From: Candidatus Eremiobacteraceae bacterium
Lineage (GTDB): Bacteria > Vulcanimicrobiota > Vulcanimicrobiia > Eremiobacterales > Eremiobacteraceae
Length of the DNA stretch: 64,000 nucleotides
Reading direction: 5' to 3'
Assembly (NCBI GenBank): GCA_035710745.1
Contig: DASTCX010000003.1
Location: 124,001 to 188,000 of the forward strand
The notes under the pieces: model-generated
What the model was told of the DNA's origin: nothing
Seen by the model: the letters and a program-made list of their open reading frames with translations, nothing else
Database searches by the model: none
Made by a program: the position numbers and the translations under genes
In this document: positions 1 through 10,740 of the stretch, piece by piece
Layout of the letters: the number at the start of each line of letters is the position of its first letter
Numbering within the stretch: the first letter of the stretch is position 1

Positions 1-1950
<1,950 letters not shown>

Positions 1951-1998
1951 CGGTCGAGCTTTAGACTCGACTGGAGCGGTCGACCTTAACGGTCGACC
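1951..1998. repeat. Two hairpin repeats between infB and the TPR gene
   Basis: Two divergent members of the dispersed hairpin family. The first has arms GTCGAG (1953-1958) and CTCGAC (1966-1971). The second has two copies of the self-complementary octamer GGTCGACC (1978-1985 and 1991-1998) around TTAAC. They lie just after the infB stop inside what looks like an operon, so they may attenuate or process the transcript. No T-run follows either one. Confidence 0.7.
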
Positions 1999-2012
1999 GA
2001 ATACCGATAACC

Positions 2013-2564
2013 ATGGATAGAGACGCGGTCGAACAGGCACACGAGATCTACTTCAACGTCATCGTGGCGCACGGAAGTGACGACCAGCCGTGGACGACGA
2101 CGCAGCGCGACGAGCTGCGCCGCGCGCTCGCCCTCCTCGAACCGCTCGACGCGTCGGGCGATCTCGGGCCGGACGGCATCCAGCTGATGGCGTCGCTGTG
2201 CCTCGAACTCGGAAACGACGAACGGGAAGAACACATCCTGCATACCGGCCTCGACCAGTTTCCGACCGCGGCGGGCCTTCATGCGGACATCGGCGCCGCA
2301 TATGCGAATATCGAGAAATGGCCGGCGGCGATCGCGCATCTCGCGGCCGCGGTGCTCATCAACGTCGACGAGCCCGACGAGCATTGGGCGATGGCCGCAT
2401 CGCAGCTCGTCGATGCGTTGCTCGAGTGCGGCGACGAAGAACGCGCGCAGGTCGTGCGTCGCTGGGCGCTCGAGCGCTGCACGGACGACAAATCGAAATC
2501 GTGGCTCGCCGACAGCGAGCCGGACGACGCGGCGCGCGATGACGCGGCCGCGTCCGACCACTAG
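2013..2564 (+). CDS. TPR-like hypothetical protein in the infB-rbfA interval
   Basis: A 183-residue acidic, soluble protein with no signal peptide. Alternating small and aromatic residues in helical pairs (for example DIGAAYANIEKWPAAIAHL, then a similar alanine-rich unit near residue 130) look like tetratricopeptide-type repeats, so a protein-binding scaffold is the best guess. It starts at ATG 2013 and sits 62 bases after infB and 29 bases before rbfA, where many bacteria carry a small ylxP/DUF503 gene; it does not look like that family. Its position suggests co-expression with translation genes, but I cannot name a function. Confidence 0.75.
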   Translation: MDRDAVEQAHEIYFNVIVAHGSDDQPWTTTQRDELRRALALLEPLDASGDLGPDGIQLMASLCLELGNDEREEHILHTGLDQFPTAAGLHADIGAAYANIEKWPAAIAHLAAAVLINVDEPDEHWAMAASQLVDALLECGDEERAQVVRRWALERCTDDKSKSWLADSEPDDAARDDAAASDH

Positions 2565-2593
2565 ACATCGAACGCCTGTACGGGGATATTAGG

Positions 2594-2983
2594 GTGCAAG
2601 AACACCCGGACGGAAAAAATACGCGACTCGCGCGCGTCGAGCACGAGATCGTCCGCGAGCTGAGCGAACTGATCCACGAAGACCTCAAGGATCCGCGCAT
2701 CGGCTTCGTCACGCTCGTCGGCTGCGACGTGAGCCCCGATCTGCGCAGCGCTCGCGTTTACGCGAGCCCGCTCGGCGACGGCCGCGCGCAGAGCGCGACC
2801 ATGCGCGGCCTGCAGTCGGCGTCCGGGTTCCTCAGCGTCGAGCTGGGCAAACGGATGCGGATGCGGCGCACGCCGACGCTCACGTTCGTGCGCGACGACT
2901 CGATCGCGCGCGGCGTCCGCATGTCGACGATCCTCGACGAGGTGCACAGACGCGATGAGTCAAGAAAACACGGCACCGACTAA
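2594..2983 (+). CDS. rbfA: 30S ribosome-binding factor RbfA
   Basis: Small KH-fold protein that binds the 30S subunit during late 16S rRNA maturation. The 129 residues match the family: an N-terminal helix ending in VEHEIVRELSELI, the DPRIGFVTLVGCDVSPDL strand region, and a C-terminal half with the LRMRRTPTLTF-type segment (here MRMRRTPTLTFVRDDS) followed by ILDEV. Translation starts at a GTG (2594). The 3' end overlaps nrnA by 29 bases, which points to translational coupling. Confidence 0.95.
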   Translation: MQEHPDGKNTRLARVEHEIVRELSELIHEDLKDPRIGFVTLVGCDVSPDLRSARVYASPLGDGRAQSATMRGLQSASGFLSVELGKRMRMRRTPTLTFVRDDSIARGVRMSTILDEVHRRDESRKHGTD

Positions 2984-3974
2984 CGGCAAGGCGAACGCGC
3001 TCGCGGACGCCGCCGAGGTGGCGGCGTGCCTGCGCGCCCATCGCCAATTCGTCATGTGCGCGCACGAGAAGCCCGATGGCGACGTGCTCGGCAGCGGCTA
3101 CGCGCTCGGACTCGCGCTCAAGAGCATCGGCAAGAGCGTTACGTACTTCCTCGATGACGACGTGCCGCGCAACCTGCGCTTCATGCCCGAATGGCAGTTG
3201 ACGCAGCGCTCGTTCGAAGGCGTCGCCGACGATGCGATTTTCGTCTTCTTCGATATGAGCGATCAAGCGCGCGCGGGCAAAGCGCTCCAGTGGGTGCCGC
3301 GCGAGCGCATCGTCAACATCGATCATCATCTCGGCAACAAGCGCTTCGGGCGGTGGAACTACGTCAACGAAGGCGAGGCCGCGACCGGCTCGCTCGTCCT
3401 CGGCCTGGTCTTCTCGCTCGGCGTCAAGGTCACGCCCGACATCGCGACCTGCCTGCTCGGCACGCTCATCTCCGATACGGGCTGCTTCCAATATAGCAAC
3501 GCCTCGCCGCACACGATGCGACTCGGTGCGGCGCTCATCGAGGCGGGCGCCGACAAGGACCTCATCACCGAGCAGCTCTACTACACGCGCACGTTCGCCG
3601 GGCAAAAAGTCCTCGGCCGCGCGCTCGAAAACGCGCAGCTGACGGACGACGGCATCTGCTATTCGATCGTCACCCAAGCGATGCTCGAGGAATACGGCGC
3701 GACGCACGAAGATCTCGAGGACGTCGTCGGCGCTCTGCGCGTCGTCGACCGCTGCGAGATCGCCGCCTTGTTCAAGGAAAGCGCGGATGGCGCGTACCGG
3801 TTGAGCCTACGCTCCCGCGGACGCTTCAACGTCATGGAGATGGCGCGCGCGCTTGGCGGGGGCGGGCATTTCCGAGCGGCCGGAGCGACCGTCGCCGGAC
3901 CGCGCGAGTCCGCGATCGAGCGCGTGCTCGCCGCGATCCGTTCCACGATGGGCGAGAAGAGCCGGACGCGCTAA
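2955..3974 (+). CDS. nrnA: DHH/DHHA1 phosphoesterase (NrnA-like nanoRNase / pAp phosphatase)
   Basis: Cytosolic DHH-family phosphoesterase expected to degrade 2-5-nt RNA and to dephosphorylate pAp. Manganese-site motifs are visible in order: HEKPDGDVLGS near residue 36, FDMSD near 98, the DHH signature NIDHHLGN near 118, and the DHHA1 glycine motif GGGGHFRAAG near 297. Its 339 residues are typical. It starts at ATG 2955 inside rbfA and ends 3 bases before truB, so it is firmly in the operon; rbfA-nrnA-truB-ribF is a common bacterial order. The exact substrate preference (nanoRNA or pAp) cannot be read from sequence. Confidence 0.93.
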   Translation: MSQENTAPTNGKANALADAAEVAACLRAHRQFVMCAHEKPDGDVLGSGYALGLALKSIGKSVTYFLDDDVPRNLRFMPEWQLTQRSFEGVADDAIFVFFDMSDQARAGKALQWVPRERIVNIDHHLGNKRFGRWNYVNEGEAATGSLVLGLVFSLGVKVTPDIATCLLGTLISDTGCFQYSNASPHTMRLGAALIEAGADKDLITEQLYYTRTFAGQKVLGRALENAQLTDDGICYSIVTQAMLEEYGATHEDLEDVVGALRVVDRCEIAALFKESADGAYRLSLRSRGRFNVMEMARALGGGGHFRAAGATVAGPRESAIERVLAAIRSTMGEKSRTR

Positions 3975-3977
3975 CGC

Positions 3978-4880
3978 GTGGCCCGCGCCGCCGCTCCGTT
4001 CGGCTTCGTCAACGCATTCAAGCCGCCGGGCATCTCTTCGACCGCCTTCGGCATCTGGGTCCGAAAACGGCTCGGCGCACCGTCGCTCGGCCATTGGGGC
4101 ACGCTCGATCCGTCGGCGTGCGGAGTCCTCGTGCTCGCCATCGGTCAGGCGACGCGGCTCCTCCCGTATCTGCCGGCCGATGACAAGTCGTACGTCTTCG
4201 AGATGCGGGTCGGCACCGCGACCGACACCGGCGACGCGGAAGGCCGCGTCCTACGGTCCGCGCCCGTGCCTTCGAATTGGTCGCAAGACCTCGATTCGGT
4301 GACGGCGTCGCTCGTCGGCGAACTCGAGCAGGTGCCGCCGATGTTCTCGGCCGTCAAAGTCGACGGTCGTCCGCTATACAAGGCGGCGCGAGCCGGGCGC
4401 GAAGTCGAACGTCGCTCGCGAACGGTGCGGATCTCAGCGTTGCGGCCGGTAGCCGTCGATGGCGATCGCGCGCGCATAGCCGTCGACTGCTCCGCAGGCA
4501 CGTACGTCCGAACGCTTTGCGAGCAGATCGGCGAGCGGATCGGGCTGCCGGCGCATCTCGCCTTCCTTATCCGGACACGAGCAGGCCCATTCGCGCTCGC
4601 ATATGCGCGAACCCCGGCGCAGATCGCAGGCGACGCGCATGGGTGCACGATCGATCCGCTCGACGTGCTCGAGCTGCCGCGCGAATCGCTCGATGATGAG
4701 GCGCTGCGCAGGTTCTCGCACGGCAACGACGTCGCGTCGACGCTGACCGCGCAACCATCAGGATCCGAAGGACGGCTCGTCCTCGCGATGCATCGCGAGA
4801 GGCTCATCGGCATCGCGCGCGTCGTCGATGCGCGCCTCGAACCGGTGCGGGTCATCGCCGCCGCTGGCGAGAACGGATGA
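3978..4880 (+). CDS. truB: tRNA pseudouridine(55) synthase TruB
   Basis: Makes pseudouridine 55 in the T loop of most tRNAs. Seen: the substrate-grip start FGFVNAFKPPGISS, the catalytic motif GHWGTLDPSACGVL with the nucleophilic Asp at about residue 43, the KSYVFEMRVG strand, and the RTLCEQIGERIGLPAHL region. A C-terminal extension of about 100 residues follows. It starts at a GTG 3 bases after nrnA and overlaps ribF by four bases (ATGA). Confidence 0.95.
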   Translation: MARAAAPFGFVNAFKPPGISSTAFGIWVRKRLGAPSLGHWGTLDPSACGVLVLAIGQATRLLPYLPADDKSYVFEMRVGTATDTGDAEGRVLRSAPVPSNWSQDLDSVTASLVGELEQVPPMFSAVKVDGRPLYKAARAGREVERRSRTVRISALRPVAVDGDRARIAVDCSAGTYVRTLCEQIGERIGLPAHLAFLIRTRAGPFALAYARTPAQIAGDAHGCTIDPLDVLELPRESLDDEALRRFSHGNDVASTLTAQPSGSEGRLVLAMHRERLIGIARVVDARLEPVRVIAAAGENG

Positions 4881-5797
4881 CGCCGATGCAGATCATCCGC
4901 AGCATCGAGGGTTACGACCGCTCCGACGATCTGTTGCTTTCGATCGGCGTTTTTGACGGCGTGCACGCCGGGCATCGAGCCGTGCTCGGCAGCCTCGTCG
5001 CACGACGGCGGCCCGGCGAGCTTGCGGCCGCGCTCACCTTCGAGCATCATCCGCAGGCGTTCTTGCATCCCGAAGGCGCTCCCAAGCAGATAACGACGGC
5101 CGACGAAAAAGTGAACCTGCTCGCCGGCTGCGGTCTCGATCTCTTGTTAATCTTGCAATTCGACGATCGCATCGCGCAGGTCGACGCAGAGACGTTCCTG
5201 CGCGACATACTCGTCGCGCGGCTGCATGTGAAGCAGCTCGTCGTCGGCGACAATTGGCGTTTCGGCAAGGGCCGAGCGGGCGACGTCGCGCTCGCAGAGC
5301 GCGTGCTCGAGACGCTCGGGTGCCGCTTCGAGTGCGCGTCGCTCGCACAAGGCGACGGCGAGGCGATCTCGAGCTCGCGCATCCGATCGCTGATCGAAGC
5401 GCGGCGCTTCGACGAGGCCGATCGTCTGTTGGGGTCGCCCTATACGGTGCGCGGCATCGTCGAGGCCGGCGCTGGTCGCGGTCACGTGCTCGGCTTCCCG
5501 ACGGCGAACCTTCGGATCTCCGACGAGAAGCTCGTGCCGCCGGACGGCATCTATTCGGCGGTCGCCCATCACGACGGTATTGACCGCGTCGCGATCGTGA
5601 GTATCGGTACGAAGCCTACGTTCGGCGGAACGCAGCGAGCTGTCGAGGCGTATCTGCTCGACTTCGACGGCAGCATATATGGAGAGCAGATCGCCCTGCG
5701 GACTTGGCGTCACGTGCGCGATCAGATCCGTTACGACGGGCCGGAGGCGTTGATCCGTCAGATGCGGCTCGACGTCGAATCGGTCCGCAAGGCATGA
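4877..5797 (+). CDS. ribF: Bifunctional riboflavin kinase / FAD synthetase
   Basis: Converts riboflavin to FMN and FMN to FAD. The N-terminal nucleotidyltransferase domain carries GVFDGVHAGHRAVL (about residues 23-36) and a distal ISSSRIRSLIE segment. The C-terminal kinase domain carries GRGHVLGFPTANL and IYGEQIALRTW. At 306 residues it has the usual length. The ATG overlaps the truB stop, so translation is coupled. Confidence 0.95.
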   Translation: MTPMQIIRSIEGYDRSDDLLLSIGVFDGVHAGHRAVLGSLVARRRPGELAAALTFEHHPQAFLHPEGAPKQITTADEKVNLLAGCGLDLLLILQFDDRIAQVDAETFLRDILVARLHVKQLVVGDNWRFGKGRAGDVALAERVLETLGCRFECASLAQGDGEAISSSRIRSLIEARRFDEADRLLGSPYTVRGIVEAGAGRGHVLGFPTANLRISDEKLVPPDGIYSAVAHHDGIDRVAIVSIGTKPTFGGTQRAVEAYLLDFDGSIYGEQIALRTWRHVRDQIRYDGPEALIRQMRLDVESVRKA

Positions 5798-5804
5798 GGT
5801 TCGC

Positions 5805-6716
5805 GTGACGCAGCTGCATCCGCGCGTCTACGAGCGCGTCGAGCATCTGCCGAAGGACTTCTCGATCGCCGCGCTCGAGCCGATGCCGACGCCAGCCGGC
5901 GCCGTCCTCTGTCCGCCGGATCGCTTCGACGTCATCGACGTGAAAAACGCGTTCATGGCCGGCAACGCTGGGAACGTCGACAAAGAACGAGCCCGACGCG
6001 AATGGGGCGCGTTGCGCGACGCATTCTCCAGCGCCGGTGCGCGCGTCGAACTGCTCAAACCGCTCGACGCGTGCGAAGATATGGTCTTCTGCGCGAACAC
6101 GGCGCTGCTCGGCATCGATGCGCAAGGTCAAAAGACGTGCCTACCCGGCCGCATGACCTTCGAATCGCGCCGGCCCGAGGTCGGTGTCATGGTGGCGTGG
6201 GCTCGCGCGAACGGATACCGTGTCGTCGACGACTTCGCAGATCCGGGGCTCCGCTTCGAAGGCTCGGGCGATGCGATCTGGCATCCGGGGCGCAGGCTGC
6301 TCTGGGGCGGTTACGGATGGCGCACCGACCCGCAGGTGTATGACGGCGTCGCCGCAGCGTTCGGCGTGCCGGTCATCACGCTGGCGTTGACCGATTCGAC
6401 GTTCTATCATCTCGACACGTGCGTCGTCGCGCTCGATGAACGTACCGTACTCGTCCACGAACCCGCGTTATCCACCGAAGGCGCGGAGCTGGTGCGCCTC
6501 GTCTTCGAGCGGGTGATCGAAGTCGACGCGGATGAGGCGCGACGTTTCGCGTGCAACGCGACGCTCCTCGCTCCCGGCGTCGTCGCGATAGATCGGCGCG
6601 CGTCATCGACTGCTGCTCGCCTACGCGAGCTCGGCTACGAGGTCGTCGCGCTCGATACCGGCGAGTTCCTCAAGTCCGGCGGGAGCGCGTACTGCATGAA
6701 GAACGCCTTCTTCTAA
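5805..6716 (+). CDS. Arginine deiminase / DDAH-like amidinotransferase-fold enzyme
   Basis: A 303-residue member of the pentein (guanidino-group-modifying) superfamily. Catalytic-type residues are visible: an acidic motif FEGSGDA near residue 146, a His in FYHLDTC near 203, and the C-terminal nucleophile Cys in KSGGSAYCMKN near residue 298. Substrates in this superfamily are arginine, methylarginines or related guanidines; I cannot choose between deiminase and dimethylaminohydrolase. It starts at a GTG 7 bases after ribF, so it is the last gene of the ribosome/RNA operon, an unexpected partner. A second, diverged pentein enzyme lies at 21529-22302. Confidence 0.82.
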   Translation: MTQLHPRVYERVEHLPKDFSIAALEPMPTPAGAVLCPPDRFDVIDVKNAFMAGNAGNVDKERARREWGALRDAFSSAGARVELLKPLDACEDMVFCANTALLGIDAQGQKTCLPGRMTFESRRPEVGVMVAWARANGYRVVDDFADPGLRFEGSGDAIWHPGRRLLWGGYGWRTDPQVYDGVAAAFGVPVITLALTDSTFYHLDTCVVALDERTVLVHEPALSTEGAELVRLVFERVIEVDADEARRFACNATLLAPGVVAIDRRASSTAARLRELGYEVVALDTGEFLKSGGSAYCMKNAFF

Positions 6717-6740
6717 GAAACCGCGACATTCAAAAAGGGA

Positions 6741-6914
6741 GCGGTCGAGATTTATCTCGACCGCAGACGACCTTGCGACTGAAAGGCCGCGGCGGTCGAG
6801 CTGAAGCTCGACCGCTCCCATTTCTTCCCAAATGATAGACCGTGGCGGTCGAGATAAATCTCGACCGCTCCCCGAAACTATGAGAAAGAGCGGCCGACCG
6901 TTACGGTCGACCGC
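6741..6914. repeat. Cluster of four hairpin repeats in a convergent gap
   Basis: Four elements between two convergent genes: 6741-6764 (11-nt arms GCGGTCGAGAT and ATCTCGACCGC), 6792-6815 (arms ending GAGCT/AGCTC), 6845-6868 (same arms as the first, loop AA) and 6890-6914 (one arm mismatch, loop TTA). The loop-proximal base pairs vary while pairing is kept, which is compensatory change. They probably act as bidirectional transcript ends here. Confidence 0.85.
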
Positions 6915-6944
6915 TCGTCGGGTCATGTCGTCGGTTCGTCTACG

Positions 6945-7988
6945 TTAGTGCTGGAACTTGAGCGCCTGCTCGAGCTCCGTGCGCGCGGCCTGGAGCGCGG
7001 CCATCGCCTTCACGCGGAATCCGCCGTAGTCGTGCGCGTCTCGTCCGAGGGCATCGATCGCCTGCTCGAGGTTCTGCCGCGCATTCGCGAGGCTTTGGTT
7101 GCTCTGATGCTGGTCGATCTGGCCCATCGACGTGTTGTTAATCGTCACCGGCGAGACCGGCATCGTGTTCTGGACCCGCGAGTCGCCCGGATGCGATTTG
7201 TCGAAGTTGAGCGCGTCCAGGATGTCGTTGTGCGCGGTCTGCAGGTCGTTGATCGCCGCGACGCGGTGTCCGCCGTAGTCGTTGCGGTCGCTCTGCAGGT
7301 TCGAGATCGCCGTGTTGACGTGCTCGTTGACGAAGCTCAGGTTCGCGTTGCTCACACCCTCGCCCGTGCCGCCGTTGCGGACGCCCGGGTTGTGGATGAA
7401 GTCGAGTGCCGCGTCAAGCTCCTGGCGAGCCTGTTGCAGCTTCTCCATCGCGCGGGACTTGAAGCCGCCGTAATCGGTGCGATCCTGGTTGAGCGCGTCG
7501 ATAGCCGACTCGACGTGGCTGCGCACATCCATGATGTTCTCGCTGCTGCCGCGCTGGTTGCGGATGTCGTGGTCACCGTTGCCGTTGCCGCCGTTGCCGC
7601 CGTTCGAGGGGACAACAGGCACCGGGTTCACGACGCCGTTCGGCGTCACCGGAACCGGGCTGCCGTTGCCGCTATTGCCGCCGTTGCGGCCGCCGCGAGC
7701 GGCGAGCGCTTGATCGAGGAACTGTCGCGCGACACCGAGGTCATCGCGAGCCGCTTCTTTGTGGCCGCCGTAGTCGCTGGCATCGCGCTGCAGGCCGTCG
7801 ATCGCTATTTCGATATGCCGGCGCGCAAGGCGGATGTTCTGGTTGCTCTGCTGTTGGTCTCGCTTTTGGACTTGCGGAGGCTGCGAGGCGACCGGTCGCG
7901 GCGCCACGGGCATCGCCATCGCGGCCCCGGCGCTCACGACGATCGCTGCGAGCGTCGCCGCTGTCACCATCATCTTCATTTGGTTCAT
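6945..7988 (-). CDS. Secreted four-repeat helical protein
   Basis: A 347-residue exported protein of unknown function. The N-terminus is a signal peptide (hydrophobic run after MNQMKMMV, cleavage probably after AMAMP or nearby). The mature part holds four copies of a unit of about 42 residues at roughly 51-93, 149-191, 211-253 and 292-334. Each has the plan HxxxAIxxLxxDxxDYGG(H/F)xxxAxxxLxxAxxxLxxAL. Gly/Asn/Pro-rich linkers separate them. I chose ATG 7988 because GGGAGAGA sits just upstream; a TTG start at 8003 is less likely. The pattern resembles small helical periplasmic proteins, but I know no assigned role. Confidence 0.8.
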   Translation of the reverse strand: MNQMKMMVTAATLAAIVVSAGAAMAMPVAPRPVASQPPQVQKRDQQQSNQNIRLARRHIEIAIDGLQRDASDYGGHKEAARDDLGVARQFLDQALAARGGRNGGNSGNGSPVPVTPNGVVNPVPVVPSNGGNGGNGNGDHDIRNQRGSSENIMDVRSHVESAIDALNQDRTDYGGFKSRAMEKLQQARQELDAALDFIHNPGVRNGGTGEGVSNANLSFVNEHVNTAISNLQSDRNDYGGHRVAAINDLQTAHNDILDALNFDKSHPGDSRVQNTMPVSPVTINNTSMGQIDQHQSNQSLANARQNLEQAIDALGRDAHDYGGFRVKAMAALQAARTELEQALKFQH

Positions 7989-8166
7989 TCTCTCCCTTGG
8001 CAATTCTGCCGATGATTGCGGGGAGTGGTCTCACAGGCGGACTCACTGCCCTTCGAGTGTTTCAACGACGACTCGAGCTCAAAGGTCATGGTGCCCGATG
8101 AGAGACGGGTTAATTCCATACGCGATAGCACGTCCCGCTGGGTTATACAGGCGACTCGATTAGCGG

Positions 8167-10125
8167 CTAAGCTAAATGCCGCGTGAACCAGTCGACGATC
8201 GCCTCGAGGCGCGCAACGCGCAGCCGAGGTGGGCCGACCCTCGAGAGTCCGTGATCCGCTCCGGAAAAACGCAGCAGTTCGACGTCGGCTCCGCGCCGCT
8301 TCAACGCGGTGAACAACTGCTCCGATTGCTCGATCGGACACCGATAGTCGTTCTCGGAATGGATGAGCAGGATCGGGATCGAGATAGCGTCGGCGTACGT
8401 GAGCGGCGAGCACCGCTTGTACACATCTTCGATCTCCGAGGGTTTGCCGCCGAGCTCGCTCTCGAGCATCCGCCCGACTTCCGACGTGCCCCAGAGCGTG
8501 AGGAGATTCGTCGCCGGACGCATCGCGATCGCGGCCTTGAACCGGTCGCTGTGGCTCGCCATCCACGCGCTGAGGTAGCCGCCGTAACTACCGCCCGCGA
8601 CGCCGAGCTTCTTGGCGTCGATACCGCCTTGCGCGAGGGCCGCGTCGAGCGCGTCCATGCAGTCGTCGAATGCCGGAGCAGCCCAATCGCCTTTGATCGC
8701 GGCGCCGAACGCGTCGCCGTAGCTCTGGCTCCCGCGCGGATTGCAGAAGACGACGTCGATACCGGCGGCAGCGAGAAGATGGAACTCGAAGAAGAACGCA
8801 TCGCCGTACGCGGCATGCGGACCGCCGTGGATCTGAAGGACGAGCGGTCGCGGCGCGTCGCCCGCCCCGTGAAGGTGCCAACCCTCGATCGGCCCGGAAC
8901 GTGCAGGTGCGGTGAATCGGGCGGCCGTCTCCAAGCGCTTTCCCTTACGCCACGCCTCCGTCTCGTGCGTGACCCGATGCCAACCGGACCCATCGAGCGA
9001 CGCTTCGTAGATCTCGTTGGGAGTCGAGGTGTCCGACGCGGTCGCGACAAGCGTGTTTCGAGCGACGGAGAATTCGGCGATCGTCTGCGACCGCGGCGTG
9101 ATCCGCTCCGCACCGGCAGTGCCGACGCGATAGACGCCCGCGCTGCCGTGACTCGAACCGAGAACGAGCGCGCTGCCATCGTCGAAGACGACCGGGGCCG
9201 ACGCCGCGGCGCTCGCATCGAAATCGTTGAGCACGTGATTGCCGCAGATCCAATCCGATCCCGCGGTGAGACATCGGGCACCGCTGCCGTCGGATCCGAC
9301 AGTGTATAGACGGAGCGGCGCGACGGCATACCCCGCTGGATCTTCGAAGCCGACGAAATAGATGCGCGATCCGTTCGGATGCCAAGCGGGCGCTTCGATC
9401 GCTCCGCCAAGATCGAGGATCTTCCGAAGCGTTGAGCCTGGCGCAGCGCCGACGATCCACAGCTCAGTGCGCCAAAGGCTGTCGGCATCGCGGCGATGCT
9501 CGCCGACGTACGCGATCGACGCACTGTCCGGCGACCACGCCGGGCTGCCGATCCATCCAGTTCCGTCAGTCACGAGTTTCGCGGAGCCGGCAGCTAAGTC
9601 GATGAGCCACAACTGCGGCAGGTCATCGAGGAACCCGACGCCGTCGGCGCGATAGCGCAAGCGATCGATGCGCCGCCATCCTCGTCGCGCGACCTCGCGC
9701 CGCCCTGCGTCGGGCGTCGCGATCGCCGCGATCATCCGGCCGTCGGGTGAGAACGATGCGGATTGGACCGCGCCGTCGATCGTGGGCGCAGGATACGGCT
9801 CGCCGCCGTCCGCCTCCATGAGCCATATCTGGCGGCTGTCGCCGCGATCGCTGATGAAGAGCAGACGATCGCCGCCCGGTGACCACCGCGGCTGAAGGTC
9901 GCGCGCGGTTCCGCGCGTGTAGATGCGCGAGCCGCTTTCGCCGCGCAGGGCAGCGACGCGGATGCTTCCGACGTAACCGTCGTCTTCGCGGTCCATCGTC
10001 GTCACGACGTACGCAACCGACGTGCCGTCAGGATGCACGGACACGCCGGTCACGACGGGTAAAGAATACAGATCCTCAGGGCTGATGCTGGATCGCGCGT
10101 CGGCCAAAACGAAAACTCCACCCAC
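8167..10125 (-). CDS. S9-family prolyl oligopeptidase-like peptidase
   Basis: A 652-residue serine peptidase of the S9 family (dipeptidyl / acylaminoacyl peptidase type). The N-terminal two thirds is a beta-propeller of WD/TolB-like blades (repeated PRWSPGGDRLLF, PAWSPDSASIAY, PAWHPNGSRIYF). The C-terminal alpha/beta-hydrolase domain has the nucleophile in GGSYGGYLSAW (Ser near 512), the acid in ENDYRCP (Asp near 593) and the base in GADHGLSR (His near 627). No clear signal peptide is visible, so a cytosolic location is likely. The start is a GTG without a strong ribosome site. It is divergent from the GNAT gene. Confidence 0.9.
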   Translation of the reverse strand: MGGVFVLADARSSISPEDLYSLPVVTGVSVHPDGTSVAYVVTTMDREDDGYVGSIRVAALRGESGSRIYTRGTARDLQPRWSPGGDRLLFISDRGDSRQIWLMEADGGEPYPAPTIDGAVQSASFSPDGRMIAAIATPDAGRREVARRGWRRIDRLRYRADGVGFLDDLPQLWLIDLAAGSAKLVTDGTGWIGSPAWSPDSASIAYVGEHRRDADSLWRTELWIVGAAPGSTLRKILDLGGAIEAPAWHPNGSRIYFVGFEDPAGYAVAPLRLYTVGSDGSGARCLTAGSDWICGNHVLNDFDASAAASAPVVFDDGSALVLGSSHGSAGVYRVGTAGAERITPRSQTIAEFSVARNTLVATASDTSTPNEIYEASLDGSGWHRVTHETEAWRKGKRLETAARFTAPARSGPIEGWHLHGAGDAPRPLVLQIHGGPHAAYGDAFFFEFHLLAAAGIDVVFCNPRGSQSYGDAFGAAIKGDWAAPAFDDCMDALDAALAQGGIDAKKLGVAGGSYGGYLSAWMASHSDRFKAAIAMRPATNLLTLWGTSEVGRMLESELGGKPSEIEDVYKRCSPLTYADAISIPILLIHSENDYRCPIEQSEQLFTALKRRGADVELLRFSGADHGLSRVGPPRLRVARLEAIVDWFTRHLA

Positions 10126-10203
10126 GTATGACGACTACGAGCCGCGCGGTTTCGCCCGGAATCTGTGCGCCCCTCCTCTGCAGCACCCTCAAGCCAGACC
10201 GCG

Positions 10204-10227
10204 GCGGTCGAGATAAATCTCGACCGC
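10204..10227. repeat. Hairpin repeat in a divergent promoter region
   Basis: Perfect 11-nt arms GCGGTCGAGAT / ATCTCGACCGC with loop AA. It lies between the start codons of two divergent genes (10125 minus, 10282 plus), so this copy is unlikely to be a simple terminator. Confidence 0.85.
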
Positions 10228-10281
10228 TCCCCCAGAGAATCGAGTGAAGGGCGTGCGGTTCGGTGATGGAAGCGAGGCACC

Positions 10282-10740
10282 GTGGCATTCGAAAGACGGC
10301 GCGATGGTTTCACGATCACGACCGATCCACAGGCCTTCGATATCGATGCGATCCACGAATTCCTGAGCGAAAAGGCCTACTGGTGCCGGGGTGTCCCTCG
10401 GCCGGCCTTGGAAAAGGCGATCGAGCGGTCGCTGTGCTTCGGATTGATCGAAGGACCGAGGCAGATCGGGTTCGCGCGGATGGTGACCGACGGCGCGACG
10501 TTCGCGTGGCTTTGCGACGTCTACGTGATCGAAAGCCACCGCGGGCGTGGGCTTGGCGACTGGCTCATCGCGTCGGCCCTCGAACACCCGGATCTGCAAG
10601 GTCTGCGCCGGATCGTGCTGGCGACGCGCGACGCCCACGCGCTGTACCGCCGCAACGGTTTCGAGGCGCTGCCGATGCCCGAGCGCTGGATGGCCATCGC
10701 GAAGCCAGACATCTACGCGAAGGCTGCGAGCGGGTCGTGA
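10282..10740 (+). CDS. GNAT-family N-acetyltransferase
   Basis: A 152-residue acetyl-CoA-dependent acetyltransferase of unknown substrate. Motif A is clear: DVYVIESHRGRGLGDWLI around residues 75-92 gives the V-x4-RGxG pyrophosphate loop, and the C-terminal ALYRRNGFEAL segment is typical of GNAT motif B. Start is GTG 10282. Its stop overlaps the GTG of the next gene (GTGA), so it forms an operon with the DUF1648 and DUF2269 membrane proteins. The PE-R-W-M-A-I-A-K end is common in uncharacterised GNATs of this type. Confidence 0.88.
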   Translation: MAFERRRDGFTITTDPQAFDIDAIHEFLSEKAYWCRGVPRPALEKAIERSLCFGLIEGPRQIGFARMVTDGATFAWLCDVYVIESHRGRGLGDWLIASALEHPDLQGLRRIVLATRDAHALYRRNGFEALPMPERWMAIAKPDIYAKAASGS

